From positions 11,325 through 75,324 of the forward strand of contig DATGHC010000087.1 in assembly GCA_035308165.1 (NCBI GenBank): DNA of 64,000 bases. The letters are read 5' to 3'. A program made the translations under genes and the position numbers. How positions within the stretch are numbered: the stretch's first letter is position 1; each line of letters opens with the position of its first letter. Under the pieces are notes generated by a model that saw nothing but the letters and a program-made list of their open reading frames with translations, had not been told where the DNA came from and ran no database searches. The DNA is from DASTCZ01 sp035308165 (GTDB lineage Bacteria > Acidobacteriota > Terriglobia > Acidiferrales > UBA7541). This document shows, piece after piece, positions 1 to 8,763 of this stretch.

Positions 1-2
1 TG

Positions 3-452
3 CCGCCGGGACGCGGGGCGGCGCATTTGCGCAGGTTTGTGGAGAGCCTGGCGCTCGTGCATGCGGAGTGGAGCGAGGCGGATCACCTGCGCGCGGCGGA
101 CAGTTTGCTGGCATCTCAAAAACGCCGCAGTTTGATTGTGTGGCTCACCGATTTGGCGGAAACTCCGGCGACGCCCGAAGTGATTGAAGGCGCGACGCAA
201 ATGTCGGGCCGGCATTTGGTTTTGTTTGGAGTGATCGCCCAACCGGAGTTGAGCGCACTGGGGCGCGCCGTGCCGGATACGGTCGCGCAGATGTACGAAC
301 ACGCGGCGGCGATTGAGATGATTCACCGGCGCGAACTATTGCTGAGGCGGATGCGGCAGCATGGGGTGCTGGCACTGGAGATTGTGCCGGGGGCGCTGAG
401 TACTACGATCATTAATCGGTACATCGAGGTCAAGGAGAGAAGTTTGTTGTGA
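3..452 (+). CDS. DUF58 domain protein, C-terminal part (5' end outside window)
   Basis: The open frame runs in from the left edge, so only about 149 C-terminal residues are visible. The segment RRSLIVWLTDLAE and the following Rossmann-like alternation fit the von Willebrand-A-like C-terminal part of DUF58 proteins, which usually sit beside a MoxR AAA+ ATPase and membrane proteins of the SpoIIM and RDD families. Both companion families lie just downstream here, which supports the call. DUF58/MoxR systems are thought to act in envelope or chaperone functions, but the exact role is unknown. The stop overlaps a possible GTG start of a 41-codon frame. Family call fairly sure; the missing N-terminus cannot be judged. 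Confidence 0.75.
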   Translation, partial: PPGRGAAHLRRFVESLALVHAEWSEADHLRAADSLLASQKRRSLIVWLTDLAETPATPEVIEGATQMSGRHLVLFGVIAQPELSALGRAVPDTVAQMYEHAAAIEMIHRRELLLRRMRQHGVLALEIVPGALSTTIINRYIEVKERSLL

Positions 453-574
453 AACTGGAGTGTCGTGGCTCAGATGGTCGCTCGCTCATCGATGTAAAGA
501 ATTTCCAGCCCAGCAAGCCCTGCAAAGTGGACTGGGATTCAAGTTCAGATTCGACGGTTGAAATCTACGGCTAA
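449..574 (+). CDS. possible small protein of 41 residues coupled to the DUF58 gene
   Basis: A GTG codon overlaps the stop of the preceding DUF58 gene as GTGA, and an aaggag sequence lies 11 bases upstream (432-437). The frame is open for 41 codons and ends in TAA. The translation looks protein-like, acidic in its second half (VDWDSSSDSTVEIYG) with two cysteines, and has no membrane segment. I do not recognise a family. It could be a genuine translationally coupled small protein or a chance frame; the only support is the overlap, the ribosome-binding site and plausible codon use. Confidence 0.3.
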   Translation: MKLECRGSDGRSLIDVKNFQPSKPCKVDWDSSSDSTVEIYG

Positions 575-932
575 GTCCAGCGGATAACCGGAAGAATGAA
601 ATGAGTCCAAAATATTTCCACAATTTTCCCCAAGTATTCTTTACAGGAGCGGTGAAAAATATTCCTTCTGTTTCAATCTGGCAGACCGATTTCACTTGGA
701 AGAGTCTCAGATGCAACCTGTTAATAATGGCGTAGATTGGCCCCTAACGCGCTCTTTACCGCACCCCTGGCCCTGGGCGTCCTCCCGGTTGCCACTTGAA
801 TCACGATTTCAGGCTATGTGAGCTTGCTGGTTTTAGGGCATGGCCACGGCCAGGTGGATTACAAAATTGCTACAGGTGAAGGGCTTCTTAACTGGAGCCT
901 GCAGTTCACCTTGCAGCGAGAGGAAGGCTCCC
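575..932. other. gap of about 360 bases without a supported gene
   Basis: No convincing coding frame on either strand. The part around 600-700 is more AT-rich than the flanking genes and could hold the promoter of the downstream receiver gene, but I cannot pick out a convincing -35/-10 pair. Confidence 0.4.
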
Positions 933-1385
933 GTGGCCGCGACAATTCTGCTGGTGGATGCAGACCTTATTGATCGAGCAGATTGGCAGGCCCTGCTCCA
1001 GTTTCATGGTTATAAGGTCGTCGCGGTGCAGGACGGACGTGCCGCATTGGAAAAGTTTCCCTCAGTTCGGCCCGATTTGATTCTGATTGATCTTGGGTTG
1101 AAGGACATCCCGGGCCGTGAAGTTGGCCGCCGGATACAAGTGCATCCGCGATTTGCCAAAACACCCATTGTCTTCACGGGACCGTATTTTGAGAGACACC
1201 GGATTCGGATCGGGAGGGGAGCGGAGTCGGGGAGTCTCAATGGGATCCGATCTCGAGAGGAAGCTTTTTATCGCGTGCAAAATATTTTGGGTGGGAGCAC
1301 CGGCTTGCTGTTTGAGAATGGTGCAGATTCCAATTCCGCGGATCGGGCCCAATTGGAAAGTCTGCAGGAATTGAAAAGGGACTGA
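933..1385 (+). CDS. degenerate response-regulator receiver protein
   Basis: Single receiver domain of about 150 residues with no output domain. The opening ATILLVDADLID corresponds to strand 1 with only one acid of the usual acidic pair. PDLILIDLGL holds the phospho-acceptor-type Asp, and PIVFTG holds the Thr. The region that normally carries the invariant Lys (…LTKPF…) reads GSLNGIRSREEAF, so the Lys is replaced by Asn. This suggests a pseudo-receiver that may not be phosphorylated or may switch differently. I chose the GTG at 933 because agagga precedes it at good spacing and receivers start a few residues before strand 1; an in-frame ATG at 840 would add 31 residues. The partner kinase is unknown; a hybrid kinase lies 2.8 kb downstream. 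Confidence 0.65.
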   Translation: MAATILLVDADLIDRADWQALLQFHGYKVVAVQDGRAALEKFPSVRPDLILIDLGLKDIPGREVGRRIQVHPRFAKTPIVFTGPYFERHRIRIGRGAESGSLNGIRSREEAFYRVQNILGGSTGLLFENGADSNSADRAQLESLQELKRD

Positions 1386-1493
1386 AGGTGAATTGATTGA
1401 TTGGAGATTGTCGCGAAGAAATGCCTCAGCTCCATGAACCGGAGTGATTTACATGGGTAAGCCCTGAGCCTGATTGGCGGGCAAGGGATCTTT

Positions 1494-2438
1494 TTAGCGA
1501 CCGGACTGAGTCAGGTAGAGAACGAAAATGGAGAAGAGCGCGGCGGCGAAGAGATACTTGACAATGGGCGGAAGGTGAGTGGGGGAGAGGAATCCTTCGA
1601 TCGTGCCGGCGACGATGAGGATGGGGATTATGCCGAGAATCAAACGCGCGCTTTGAGCGCCTGCCTGTGCCAGCGAATCGCGCCTGGGGAGTAGCCCCGG
1701 AAACAGCAGGCCGCGCGCCAGGAGAAGACCGGCTCCGCCGGAAATGAAAATGGCGGGCAATTCCAAAACGCCGTGAGGCGCCACAAAACTCCACAGCAAA
1801 TTGGACATATTTCCTTCAAAGCAAGCGACACCCACAACCCCAATCAGCATTCCGTTCAAAATGGTTAAAAAAATTGTGCCGATTCCGGCAATCATGCCCG
1901 TGGCATAGGTAACAAAGCATACGGAAATATTATTGGTCATTATCTGGCTGGAAGCGAGCGGCTTGATCGTCAGCACTGAATCGGTCCACATCTTGTGTTG
2001 TTCAATGGTTTCGATCATGTGCGGGCCGAGGAGATAGCGCTCAAACGTCGCGTCGTGGAAAGAGAGAAAGGCCCCGGCGAAACCCGAAAATAAGAACAGG
2101 AGAAATGCGGCGAAAGTATAGTTGAATGTCTCGCGGAAGGCGCGAGGGAAGTCATCACGATAAAATTTGAAGATGCCCCAGCCGGAGCGCTTTCGTCCGG
2201 AGTAGAGCAAGTTGTGGGCGCGGCTGAGGAGCTGATTGAGGGCCCGGGCCAGTCCCTGTTCGAGCGGATCTTCCCGAACGGCAGCCAGGTCTGAGGCGGC
2301 CTGGCGGTATAATAGCCCGAGTTCCTGGAGCTCCTTACTAGGCAGCCCGCGGACGCCGCCACGGCCCGCGCGCTCAACAAGGTCGGTCAGCCGTTCCCAA
2401 TATGGGCGTCGCTTTCTCAACCAGCGCGCGGAGGGCAT
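1494..2438 (-). CDS. SpoIIM family (stage II sporulation protein M-like) membrane protein
   Basis: 314 residues. A charged N-terminal helical region (RRPYWERLTDLVERA, LYRQAASDLA) is followed by about five membrane segments, starting near YTFAAFLLFLFSGFAGAF and ending with FAAALFSIFVLYL. This is the architecture of SpoIIM/DUF95 proteins found outside spore formers next to DUF58, MoxR and RDD genes. Its function there is unproven, probably envelope-associated. Its ATG is only two bases from the ATG of the divergent RDD gene. A ggaga ribosome-binding site (2447-2451, read on this strand) therefore lies inside the RDD coding region. No sign of sporulation genes nearby. Confidence 0.85.
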   Translation of the reverse strand: MPSARWLRKRRPYWERLTDLVERAGRGGVRGLPSKELQELGLLYRQAASDLAAVREDPLEQGLARALNQLLSRAHNLLYSGRKRSGWGIFKFYRDDFPRAFRETFNYTFAAFLLFLFSGFAGAFLSFHDATFERYLLGPHMIETIEQHKMWTDSVLTIKPLASSQIMTNNISVCFVTYATGMIAGIGTIFLTILNGMLIGVVGVACFEGNMSNLLWSFVAPHGVLELPAIFISGGAGLLLARGLLFPGLLPRRDSLAQAGAQSARLILGIIPILIVAGTIEGFLSPTHLPPIVKYLFAAALFSIFVLYLTQSGR

Positions 2439-2440
2439 GA

Positions 2441-3355
2441 ATGTCTTCTCCGAACCAGAATCCTACAATCTGGGACGACAAGCTTACCATTGAAACGCCG
2501 GAACAAACCTCCCTGGAGTTCCCGCTGGCGGGTGTGGGAAGCCGCTGTATGGCCATGGTCCTGGATACGCTGATTCAGACTGGGGTCATCCTGGTGTTGG
2601 TTATTGTGATGCTGGTTTTCCAGACGCAACTGGCGGACAACGCGACGGGTTTGGGAGCGGGCGGGCTGTGGGTACAGGCGATTGCCTCTCTTATTCTCTT
2701 CGCGCTCTACTACGGGTACTTTGCGTTCTTCGAGGCAATTTGGAACGGTCAAACACCCGGCAAACGCGTGGCTCATCTGCGCGTGATTCAGGAGTCCGGA
2801 AGGCCGCTGCAGGTTTGGCAGGCGATTGCACGAAATATAATGAGAATTGTTGACCAACTGCCCGGATTTTACGCGGTGGGAATGACCTCTGCGCTAATCA
2901 GCAAGCAAAACCGCAGGCTGGGTGATTTTGTGGCCAAGACGGTGGTGGTCCACGAGCGGCCTTTATCGAAAATTCCGGTGGGATGGGCGACCGCGCCCGG
3001 CGGAGCGTCTTCTGCACAATTGAGGTCGACCACGTACGCGAATGCCAATTCGGGTGAAAACTCCACCTCGCTCGCGGGAGCGATGTTGCCGCCGAGTCCT
3101 TCGTCGGCGGGGAGTTCAATCAATTTGGGAGCGGGGCGGCTGGGGCCCGAAGAGGTGCGTTTGATCGAAGCATTTCTGGAGAGGCGCGATTCACTGGACT
3201 GGGAAGTTCGCCAGAAAATGTCCAGGCAGATCACCGCGCGCGTTTCGGAGCGGTTGGGTATCGATGCAGCAAAGCGCGGGGAGCTGGGGTTGTGGTCGGA
3301 AGAGCTATTTTTGGAAGCAGTGGCGCGCGAGCGATCGGAGACGCGCAGCCGGTAG
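2441..3355 (+). CDS. RDD family membrane protein with long cytoplasmic tail
   Basis: 304 residues. LEFPLAGVGSRCMAMVLDTL contains the Arg and Asp that define the RDD family, followed by membrane segments (ILVLVIVMLVF; IASLILFALYYGYFAFFEAIW) and the NGQTPGKR motif typical of the domain. Residues after about 170 are hydrophilic and rich in Ser, Gly and Ala, then helical (EVRLIEAFLERRDSLDWEVRQKM). RDD proteins are polytopic and sometimes implicated in ion transport; here the DUF58/SpoIIM context is the better guide. The start is fixed by gagg at 2431-2434, which lies inside the opposing SpoIIM coding region. Confidence 0.85.
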   Translation: MSSPNQNPTIWDDKLTIETPEQTSLEFPLAGVGSRCMAMVLDTLIQTGVILVLVIVMLVFQTQLADNATGLGAGGLWVQAIASLILFALYYGYFAFFEAIWNGQTPGKRVAHLRVIQESGRPLQVWQAIARNIMRIVDQLPGFYAVGMTSALISKQNRRLGDFVAKTVVVHERPLSKIPVGWATAPGGASSAQLRSTTYANANSGENSTSLAGAMLPPSPSSAGSSINLGAGRLGPEEVRLIEAFLERRDSLDWEVRQKMSRQITARVSERLGIDAAKRGELGLWSEELFLEAVARERSETRSR

Positions 3356-3383
3356 GAAACTAATTTAGTAATGTCTCTCCCAA

Positions 3384-3974
3384 TTAAGCGGTAGGCCGCT
3401 GCTGGCCGAGCCGAAGCTGAGCGAGTTCAGACGACAGTTTCTCAAAACGTGCGAGCAATTCTCTGTGGCGAGTCTCATCGGGAGCTGGCTTTTTGGCGAT
3501 GAAGGAAATTGTGCCGCCAGGCTCGAGATTGGCGCAGTCCACTTCATCCAGCGAACCAAACCCCTGGCGATGGGCTGCCGCTTCCAACTCCGAAATGGTG
3601 ATCAGCTCCTTGCTCAGCCTCCCCGTCTCGATCTTGCCGTTCTGAATAAGATATTCGGTCTTGCCTTCAACCGCCTCATCAACGCGCGGGTGGTTATATA
3701 GAAAGCGCACGAAAAGGTAGTTGACCAACAATAGCGTGGCCGCCCCGACCAGGCCGCCGGTGACGGAGTTGTCGTCGCCAATTATGGCGTTTTGCACAGT
3801 GTTGGACAGCGTGAGCAGGACTACCAGGTCGAAAGGATTGAGTTGCGCAAGTTCGCGTTTACCGGCGAGGCGCAATCCGACGACCAGGAAAACATAAACG
3901 AGAATGGGGCGAAGAATTTTTTCGAGAACCGGCAAGCCGAGATGAAACATGTTGGACCAAAGCGCGACGGACAT
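3384..3974 (-). CDS. DUF421 (YetF/YcaP-like) membrane protein
   Basis: 196 residues from an ATG preceded by a strong ggaggag site. A longer frame extends upstream but lacks one. There are three N-terminal membrane segments (RPILVYVFLVVGLRLAGKREL, then FDLVVLLTLSNTVQNAII, then LLVNYLFVRFLY), followed by a cytoplasmic domain with YLIQNGKIETGRLSKELITISEL. That is the standard arrangement of DUF421, where the soluble part forms an intertwined dimer. Its function is uncertain; YetF relatives are linked to stress and spore coats in Bacillus. Convergent with the RDD gene. A confident family call with no specific role. Confidence 0.85.
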   Translation of the reverse strand: MSVALWSNMFHLGLPVLEKILRPILVYVFLVVGLRLAGKRELAQLNPFDLVVLLTLSNTVQNAIIGDDNSVTGGLVGAATLLLVNYLFVRFLYNHPRVDEAVEGKTEYLIQNGKIETGRLSKELITISELEAAAHRQGFGSLDEVDCANLEPGGTISFIAKKPAPDETRHRELLARFEKLSSELAQLRLGQQRPTA

Positions 3975-4183
3975 GGTCACTCTCCTCCAAATTAGATTGG
4001 GTCGAAAAATTAGCATGGGACGAGGCGAGTCGCAAAGCGATTGCGGGAGCACAACTTCTGGAAGACGAATCAAGGCGGGACGTAGCTATCATTTGGGCAT
4101 CATAGTACTTGGCCGCCGTCGAAACCGGAGAAACCTTTGTCACAATAAGGGATATTGGCATCCGCGAGGGTGCGAAAGTCCCT

Positions 4184-7100
4184 GTGTCTGAAAATACCAA
4201 GCTTCGTGTTCCCGCCGCCGCGTCGCTACGGTTTGATTCGGTGGAGCCTGGTCTCGCGGTTCCCGCCGTGTTTTGGACTACCGACGCAGGATTACAGATC
4301 ACTTCTGTTGATGGAAGCGGCCTTGACGCACTCGGGATCGCACCTGACGACCTCGTCGGCGGTCACCTCCATCAATATCTCGGCGGTTTTCTGGAGAACG
4401 AAACGATTCTGGCCGCGCACGAACGAACCCTGCGGGGGGAGTCGCTGTGCTTCGGATCCCGCCTCGGAGAGCACCGCGTTGAGATCTATCTTTCGCCGCG
4501 CCGCGAACAGGATGGAAAAGTAATCGGTACGATCGGCATGGCGAAACTTGGCGGACACAGCGCGTCGCCCGAGAAAATTGGGATGGAGGAAGGGCACAAA
4601 TTTCGTGCTCTGGTAGAAAAGAGTCTGGACATTATTGCGCTCACCGACCGGGGTTGCCTGGTTACGTTTGTGAGCCGGCCTATCGAGCTGGTGCTGGGAT
4701 ACACGCCCGAGGAATTCACGGGGAAGATCGGCTTTGGGTATGTGCACCCGTCAGACGAGCCGGCGGCGCGGGAGATGTTTCTCGATGTGATTTCCGCTCC
4801 GGGAAGGACTCGCACGGGAGAATTCCGCACTCGTGCAAAGGACCTGAGCTGGAAGCGGTTGGAAGTCACCTGCACGAATCTCTTGGACGACCCTGAAATC
4901 CGCTCCGTGGTGGCGAACTTCCGGGACATCACCGAGCGAAAGAGGATGGAAGCAGAACGCCAGGTGATGGTGGAGATCATCCAGGCGCTCAATGTGACGC
5001 CGAATCTGGATGAACTGCTGGCGCAAATGCACCGGGCGCTAAAAACGGTGGTGTCGGCGGAGAATTGTTTTGTGGCTTTGCACGATGACTTGACGGGAAT
5101 GTTTCATTTTCCATTTGTCTCGGACATGTACGATGCGCCTCCGCCTCCCCAGAAGGCCGGGCGGACTTGCTCAGCCTATGTTTTCCGGACGGGAAAGCCG
5201 CTGTTGGCATCGAGGAAAAAATTTGCCGACCTGGTCGAGCGCGGAGAAATTGAAATGGTGGGTACTCCCGCGGCGGCATGGCTGGGCGTGCCGCTGAGAA
5301 CGCCGATGGGACAAATCGGCGTGCTGGTAGTCCAGAGCTACGAAGACGAAAACGCGTATTCCGAGCGCGATGTAGAAATGTTGGAATCGGTCGGGACGCA
5401 GATCGCCTTGGCTATCGAACGGAAGAAATCGGAGCAGGAGCTCCGCAAGCGGGAGGAAGAACACACCATTATTTTCAATTCCGCGCCCGGAATCATCGTG
5501 TGCAAAGACAGAGAAAGCAGGATCCTCCAGGTTAACCAGGCTGCGGCGGAGTTTTTCGGAATGCCCGTGGAAAATCTGCAAGGAAAGCACATTTCCGAGC
5601 TCCTGCCTGATTCGCATGGCATATCTGAAGCGGAAGACCGCGAAGTCATGAGGACCGGTGAACCGAGGATGAGCCACGTCACCACCCGGCACAGCGGCTC
5701 CGGCGAAGCCAGGATTCTACAGACTCACCGGTTGCCTTACAGGGATCCGGACGGAAAGGTCGGCGGTGTGATTGTCTTTGCTTCTGACGTTACCGAGCAA
5801 CACCAGGCGCGGAAAGTGCTTCGTGAATCCGAGGCGCGGTACAGGCTCTTGGTCGAAAATGCCGCCTATGGAATATTCCGGACAACTCCGGAAGGGAAGT
5901 TTCTGGATGCCAATCACGCTCTGGCAACAATGCTGGGATACTCTTCCACAGATGAATTGATGCAAGTGAACATTTCAGAAAGCTTGTATGTATATCCGGA
6001 ACAGCGGAAATCAATCATTTCGGACACGATAGAGCGTGGGCACCTCGACGGACACGAAGTGGAATGGAAGCGCAAAGACGGAAAGACAGTAATCGTGAGG
6101 CTGAGCGCCCGGACGGTCTGCGACACAGATGGGAGCATGTATTTCGAGGGAATCGCTGAAAACGTGACCGAATGGCGCGCGCTTGAAACGCAGTTGAGGC
6201 AGGCTCAAAAAATGGAGGCGGTTGGACGCTTGGCCGGCGGCGTCGCCCACGATTTTAATAATTTGCTCATGGTGATTAAGGGCCATTCGGAGCTCCTTCT
6301 GGAGCGAATTGCCAGCGACCATGCCGATTTTCGCAAGATTGACCAAATTAAGAAGGCCGCCGACCGCGCCGCGGGCCTGACGCGGCAATTGCTCGCCTTC
6401 AGCCGCATGCAGGTGATGCAGCCGCGCGTAATCGATTTGAATGCCACAGTGAACGAGATGGGCAAGATGCTGCCGAGGTTGATTGGCGAGGACATTGAGC
6501 TGTCCATCCTCATCAAGCCGGATCTGGGTCGAGTAAAAGCGGACCTCGGTCAAGTGGAGCAAATCATCCTGAACCTCGCGGTGAATGCCAGAGACGCCAT
6601 GCCTGATGGCGGGAAACTCCTGATCGAAACGATGAACATTGATTTGGACGAAGAGTACGCGAGAAGGCATCCCCCAACCTCGCCGGGTCGTTTCGTGATG
6701 TTGGCAGTAACGGACACAGGCGTAGGAATGGATGCCGACACGCAGGCACATATTTTCGAGCCATTTTTCACCACAAAAGAAAAAGGCAAGGGAACTGGCC
6801 TGGGGCTGGCGACGGTTTATGGGGTAGTAAAGCAAAGCGGCGGATTCATTTGGGTCTATAGCGAGCTAGGCAAGGGAACCTCGTTCAAGATTTATCTTCC
6901 GCGCGTGGATGAGTTGCCGGACACAGACCGCGATAAGAAGCGCGCGGAAGACTCTCCGCGCGGAACGGGAACAATCCTGCTTGCGGAAGATGAAAAGGAA
7001 GTCCGTGAGATTGCCCGCGAGTTCTTGACCATGTCGGGGTATACGGTCATTGAAGCAAAGGACGGAGCAGAGGCGCTCGAATCCGGCACGATGCATGGCG

Positions 7101-7339
7101 GCACGATCGATCTGCTGGTAACTGACATGGTGATGCCGGGAATGAACGGGCGCGATCTCGCGGCAAAGCTCACCGCTTTGCAGCCACAATTGAAGGTGAT
7201 TTTCATGTCGGGCTACACGGAATATGCCATGGCTCGGAATGAAAACCTGGAGCCGGATAAAGTTCTCCTGCAAAAACCGTTCACACGCTCGGTCTTGGTG
7301 CAGGCTGTGCGAAAAGCGCTGGGAAACAAACTGGAATAG
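4184..7339 (+). CDS. hybrid sensor histidine kinase (PAS, PAS, GAF, PAS, PAS, HisKA, HATPase, REC)
   Basis: About 1051 residues. In order: PAS domains at about 25-110 and 138-260 (the latter with FVSRPIELVLGYTPEEF), GAF at 270-420, PAS at 425-550 and 555-675, and HisKA with phospho-acceptor His near residue 689 in GGVAHDFNNLL. HATPase follows with NLAVNARDAMPDGG, DTGVGMD and GKGTGLGLATV, then a receiver with Asp near residue 981 in LLVTDMVMPG. The whole points to a soluble cytoplasmic multi-input kinase that passes phosphate to its own receiver. I took the GTG at 4184; a TTG at 4109 in the same frame has no better ribosome-binding site. No membrane segments seen. Signal and downstream regulator are unknown. 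Confidence 0.9.
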   Translation: MSENTKLRVPAAASLRFDSVEPGLAVPAVFWTTDAGLQITSVDGSGLDALGIAPDDLVGGHLHQYLGGFLENETILAAHERTLRGESLCFGSRLGEHRVEIYLSPRREQDGKVIGTIGMAKLGGHSASPEKIGMEEGHKFRALVEKSLDIIALTDRGCLVTFVSRPIELVLGYTPEEFTGKIGFGYVHPSDEPAAREMFLDVISAPGRTRTGEFRTRAKDLSWKRLEVTCTNLLDDPEIRSVVANFRDITERKRMEAERQVMVEIIQALNVTPNLDELLAQMHRALKTVVSAENCFVALHDDLTGMFHFPFVSDMYDAPPPPQKAGRTCSAYVFRTGKPLLASRKKFADLVERGEIEMVGTPAAAWLGVPLRTPMGQIGVLVVQSYEDENAYSERDVEMLESVGTQIALAIERKKSEQELRKREEEHTIIFNSAPGIIVCKDRESRILQVNQAAAEFFGMPVENLQGKHISELLPDSHGISEAEDREVMRTGEPRMSHVTTRHSGSGEARILQTHRLPYRDPDGKVGGVIVFASDVTEQHQARKVLRESEARYRLLVENAAYGIFRTTPEGKFLDANHALATMLGYSSTDELMQVNISESLYVYPEQRKSIISDTIERGHLDGHEVEWKRKDGKTVIVRLSARTVCDTDGSMYFEGIAENVTEWRALETQLRQAQKMEAVGRLAGGVAHDFNNLLMVIKGHSELLLERIASDHADFRKIDQIKKAADRAAGLTRQLLAFSRMQVMQPRVIDLNATVNEMGKMLPRLIGEDIELSILIKPDLGRVKADLGQVEQIILNLAVNARDAMPDGGKLLIETMNIDLDEEYARRHPPTSPGRFVMLAVTDTGVGMDADTQAHIFEPFFTTKEKGKGTGLGLATVYGVVKQSGGFIWVYSELGKGTSFKIYLPRVDELPDTDRDKKRAEDSPRGTGTILLAEDEKEVREIAREFLTMSGYTVIEAKDGAEALESGTMHGGTIDLLVTDMVMPGMNGRDLAAKLTALQPQLKVIFMSGYTEYAMARNENLEPDKVLLQKPFTRSVLVQAVRKALGNKLE

Positions 7340-7707
7340 CCCCGCCTCGGTCTCCCGCTCGACGCGGGAGCTGCTGATTTAATCCATGCTTCTGGAAAGA
7401 ACTCCCTGGCCCTCACAGCCGCTCGGCGGCTATTCGAGAGGGTTGAGTCACACATCTCTCTTAAATTTTTTCACGTGGACGCGCAGGATTGATCCCCTCC
7501 CATCCCGTGAAATATTCTCGCCGTGCAGGAATTATCGAGAGTGGAGTTCGTTAAGATTGGCCCGGTTGCGAGAAGATTGGCGAAAGCGGAAAACGGTGTG
7601 CGGGATGGGCGAGCCAATCCGATTGGAGAATGGCAGAATGAGTTGATACGGCGAGCAGGATTAGGATTTAGGGGCGTCCGATCCATTATTGGAAAGGTGG
7701 TTCACAA
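7340..7707. other. intergenic stretch with weak hairpin and a doubtful 62-codon frame
   Basis: After the kinase stop lies a 7-bp hairpin (ctcccgc at 7352-7358 with gcgggag at 7364-7370). No T-run follows it, so it is at most a weak terminator. A frame from GTG 7523 to TGA 7711 overlaps the hisC-like start as GTGA and could be a small coupled gene, but the protein resembles nothing I know. Nothing else recognisable. Confidence 0.4.
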
Positions 7708-8763
7708 GTGAAGCTTCGCGTACCTGTGCCGTCCACAATCCGCAAGTTGCGCAGCTATTACGCTCCCATCGAAGGGCGAGCCGGCAAATTGCGGCTCGAT
7801 TTCAATGAGAACACCGTGGGCTGCGCTCCCGCGGTGTTGCGTGCCATACGGAATCTGACTTCCGAGCAATTGGCGATGTACCCGGAGGTCCAGGCGCCCA
7901 CGGCGAGGCTCGCGCGCTGGTACGGCGTGAAGACCAGCGAACTTATGCTGACGAACGGGGCGGACGGCGGGCTGCGGCAGATTGTGGACACGTTCGTGGA
8001 GCGCCGCAGCGCTGTGTTGCTCGTTGAGCCGACATTTGTGATGTACCGCTTCAACCTGGAAATGGCGGGCGCGAAAATCCAATCATTGAGCTATGACGAT
8101 AAAATGAAGTTTCCCCTCGAAAATGTGATGAGAGCTTTGAAACAAGCGCCGCGCTTGTTTTTCCTCGCCAATCCGAATAATCCCACTGGGACTTTGGTCG
8201 AGCGGCCTGTGATTCGGCGCATGCTGGAATCCGCGCCGCGCACCCTTTTTGTTGTGGATGAAGCCTATTTCGATTTCAGCGGAGTTACGGTGCTGCCGTG
8301 GATTCGCCGTTATCCAAATTTAATTGTTGTGCGTACGTTTTCTAAAGCCCCCGGGCTGGCGGGGCTGCGGATGGGGTGTCTTTTCGCAGGCCCTGAGGTC
8401 ATGGGGTTGTTGGCGCGGACGCGCGAACCCTTTCCCGTAAATGTCGCGGCGCTCGTCGCTGCCGAGGCAACCGTTCGGAACCATGGCGAAGTGAGAGCTT
8501 ATGCCGCTGAAATTGCGCGCGCGCGCGATTTGGTTTCGGAGGCGCTGACGGGGCTTGGAGTGAAAGTGTATCCCAGCGCTACAAATTTCTTACTGGTGGA
8601 CTTTGGCGCGCGGGCGCCTCGAATCCTTCGTCTATTGGAAAAGCGGAAGGTTCTCTTGCGGGACCGCATTTCAGACTTTGGCCGCACTGGGTTTGTACGC
8701 GTCACGATTGGGACGCGTCCGCAAATGCGGCGGCTGATCCGCTTGCTGGAGCAAATGTTGTGA
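7708..8763 (+). CDS. hisC: histidinol-phosphate aminotransferase-like PLP enzyme
   Basis: 351 residues, the usual length of HisC. The N-terminus carries LRLDFNENTVGCAP (the LDxNEN-type substrate motif). FFLANPNNPTGT and FVVDEAYFDF follow, and TFSKAPGLAGLRMG holds the PLP-binding Lys at about residue 213. Fold-type I aminotransferase of the HisC branch; it would convert imidazole-acetol phosphate with glutamate to histidinol phosphate, although related phosphonate or amino-acid specificities cannot be excluded. Its GTG start is supported by the downstream gene overlapping it by GTGA, which suggests a two-gene coupled unit. No other his genes are visible here, so the paralogue question stays open. 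Confidence 0.8.
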   Translation: MKLRVPVPSTIRKLRSYYAPIEGRAGKLRLDFNENTVGCAPAVLRAIRNLTSEQLAMYPEVQAPTARLARWYGVKTSELMLTNGADGGLRQIVDTFVERRSAVLLVEPTFVMYRFNLEMAGAKIQSLSYDDKMKFPLENVMRALKQAPRLFFLANPNNPTGTLVERPVIRRMLESAPRTLFVVDEAYFDFSGVTVLPWIRRYPNLIVVRTFSKAPGLAGLRMGCLFAGPEVMGLLARTREPFPVNVAALVAAEATVRNHGEVRAYAAEIARARDLVSEALTGLGVKVYPSATNFLLVDFGARAPRILRLLEKRKVLLRDRISDFGRTGFVRVTIGTRPQMRRLIRLLEQML

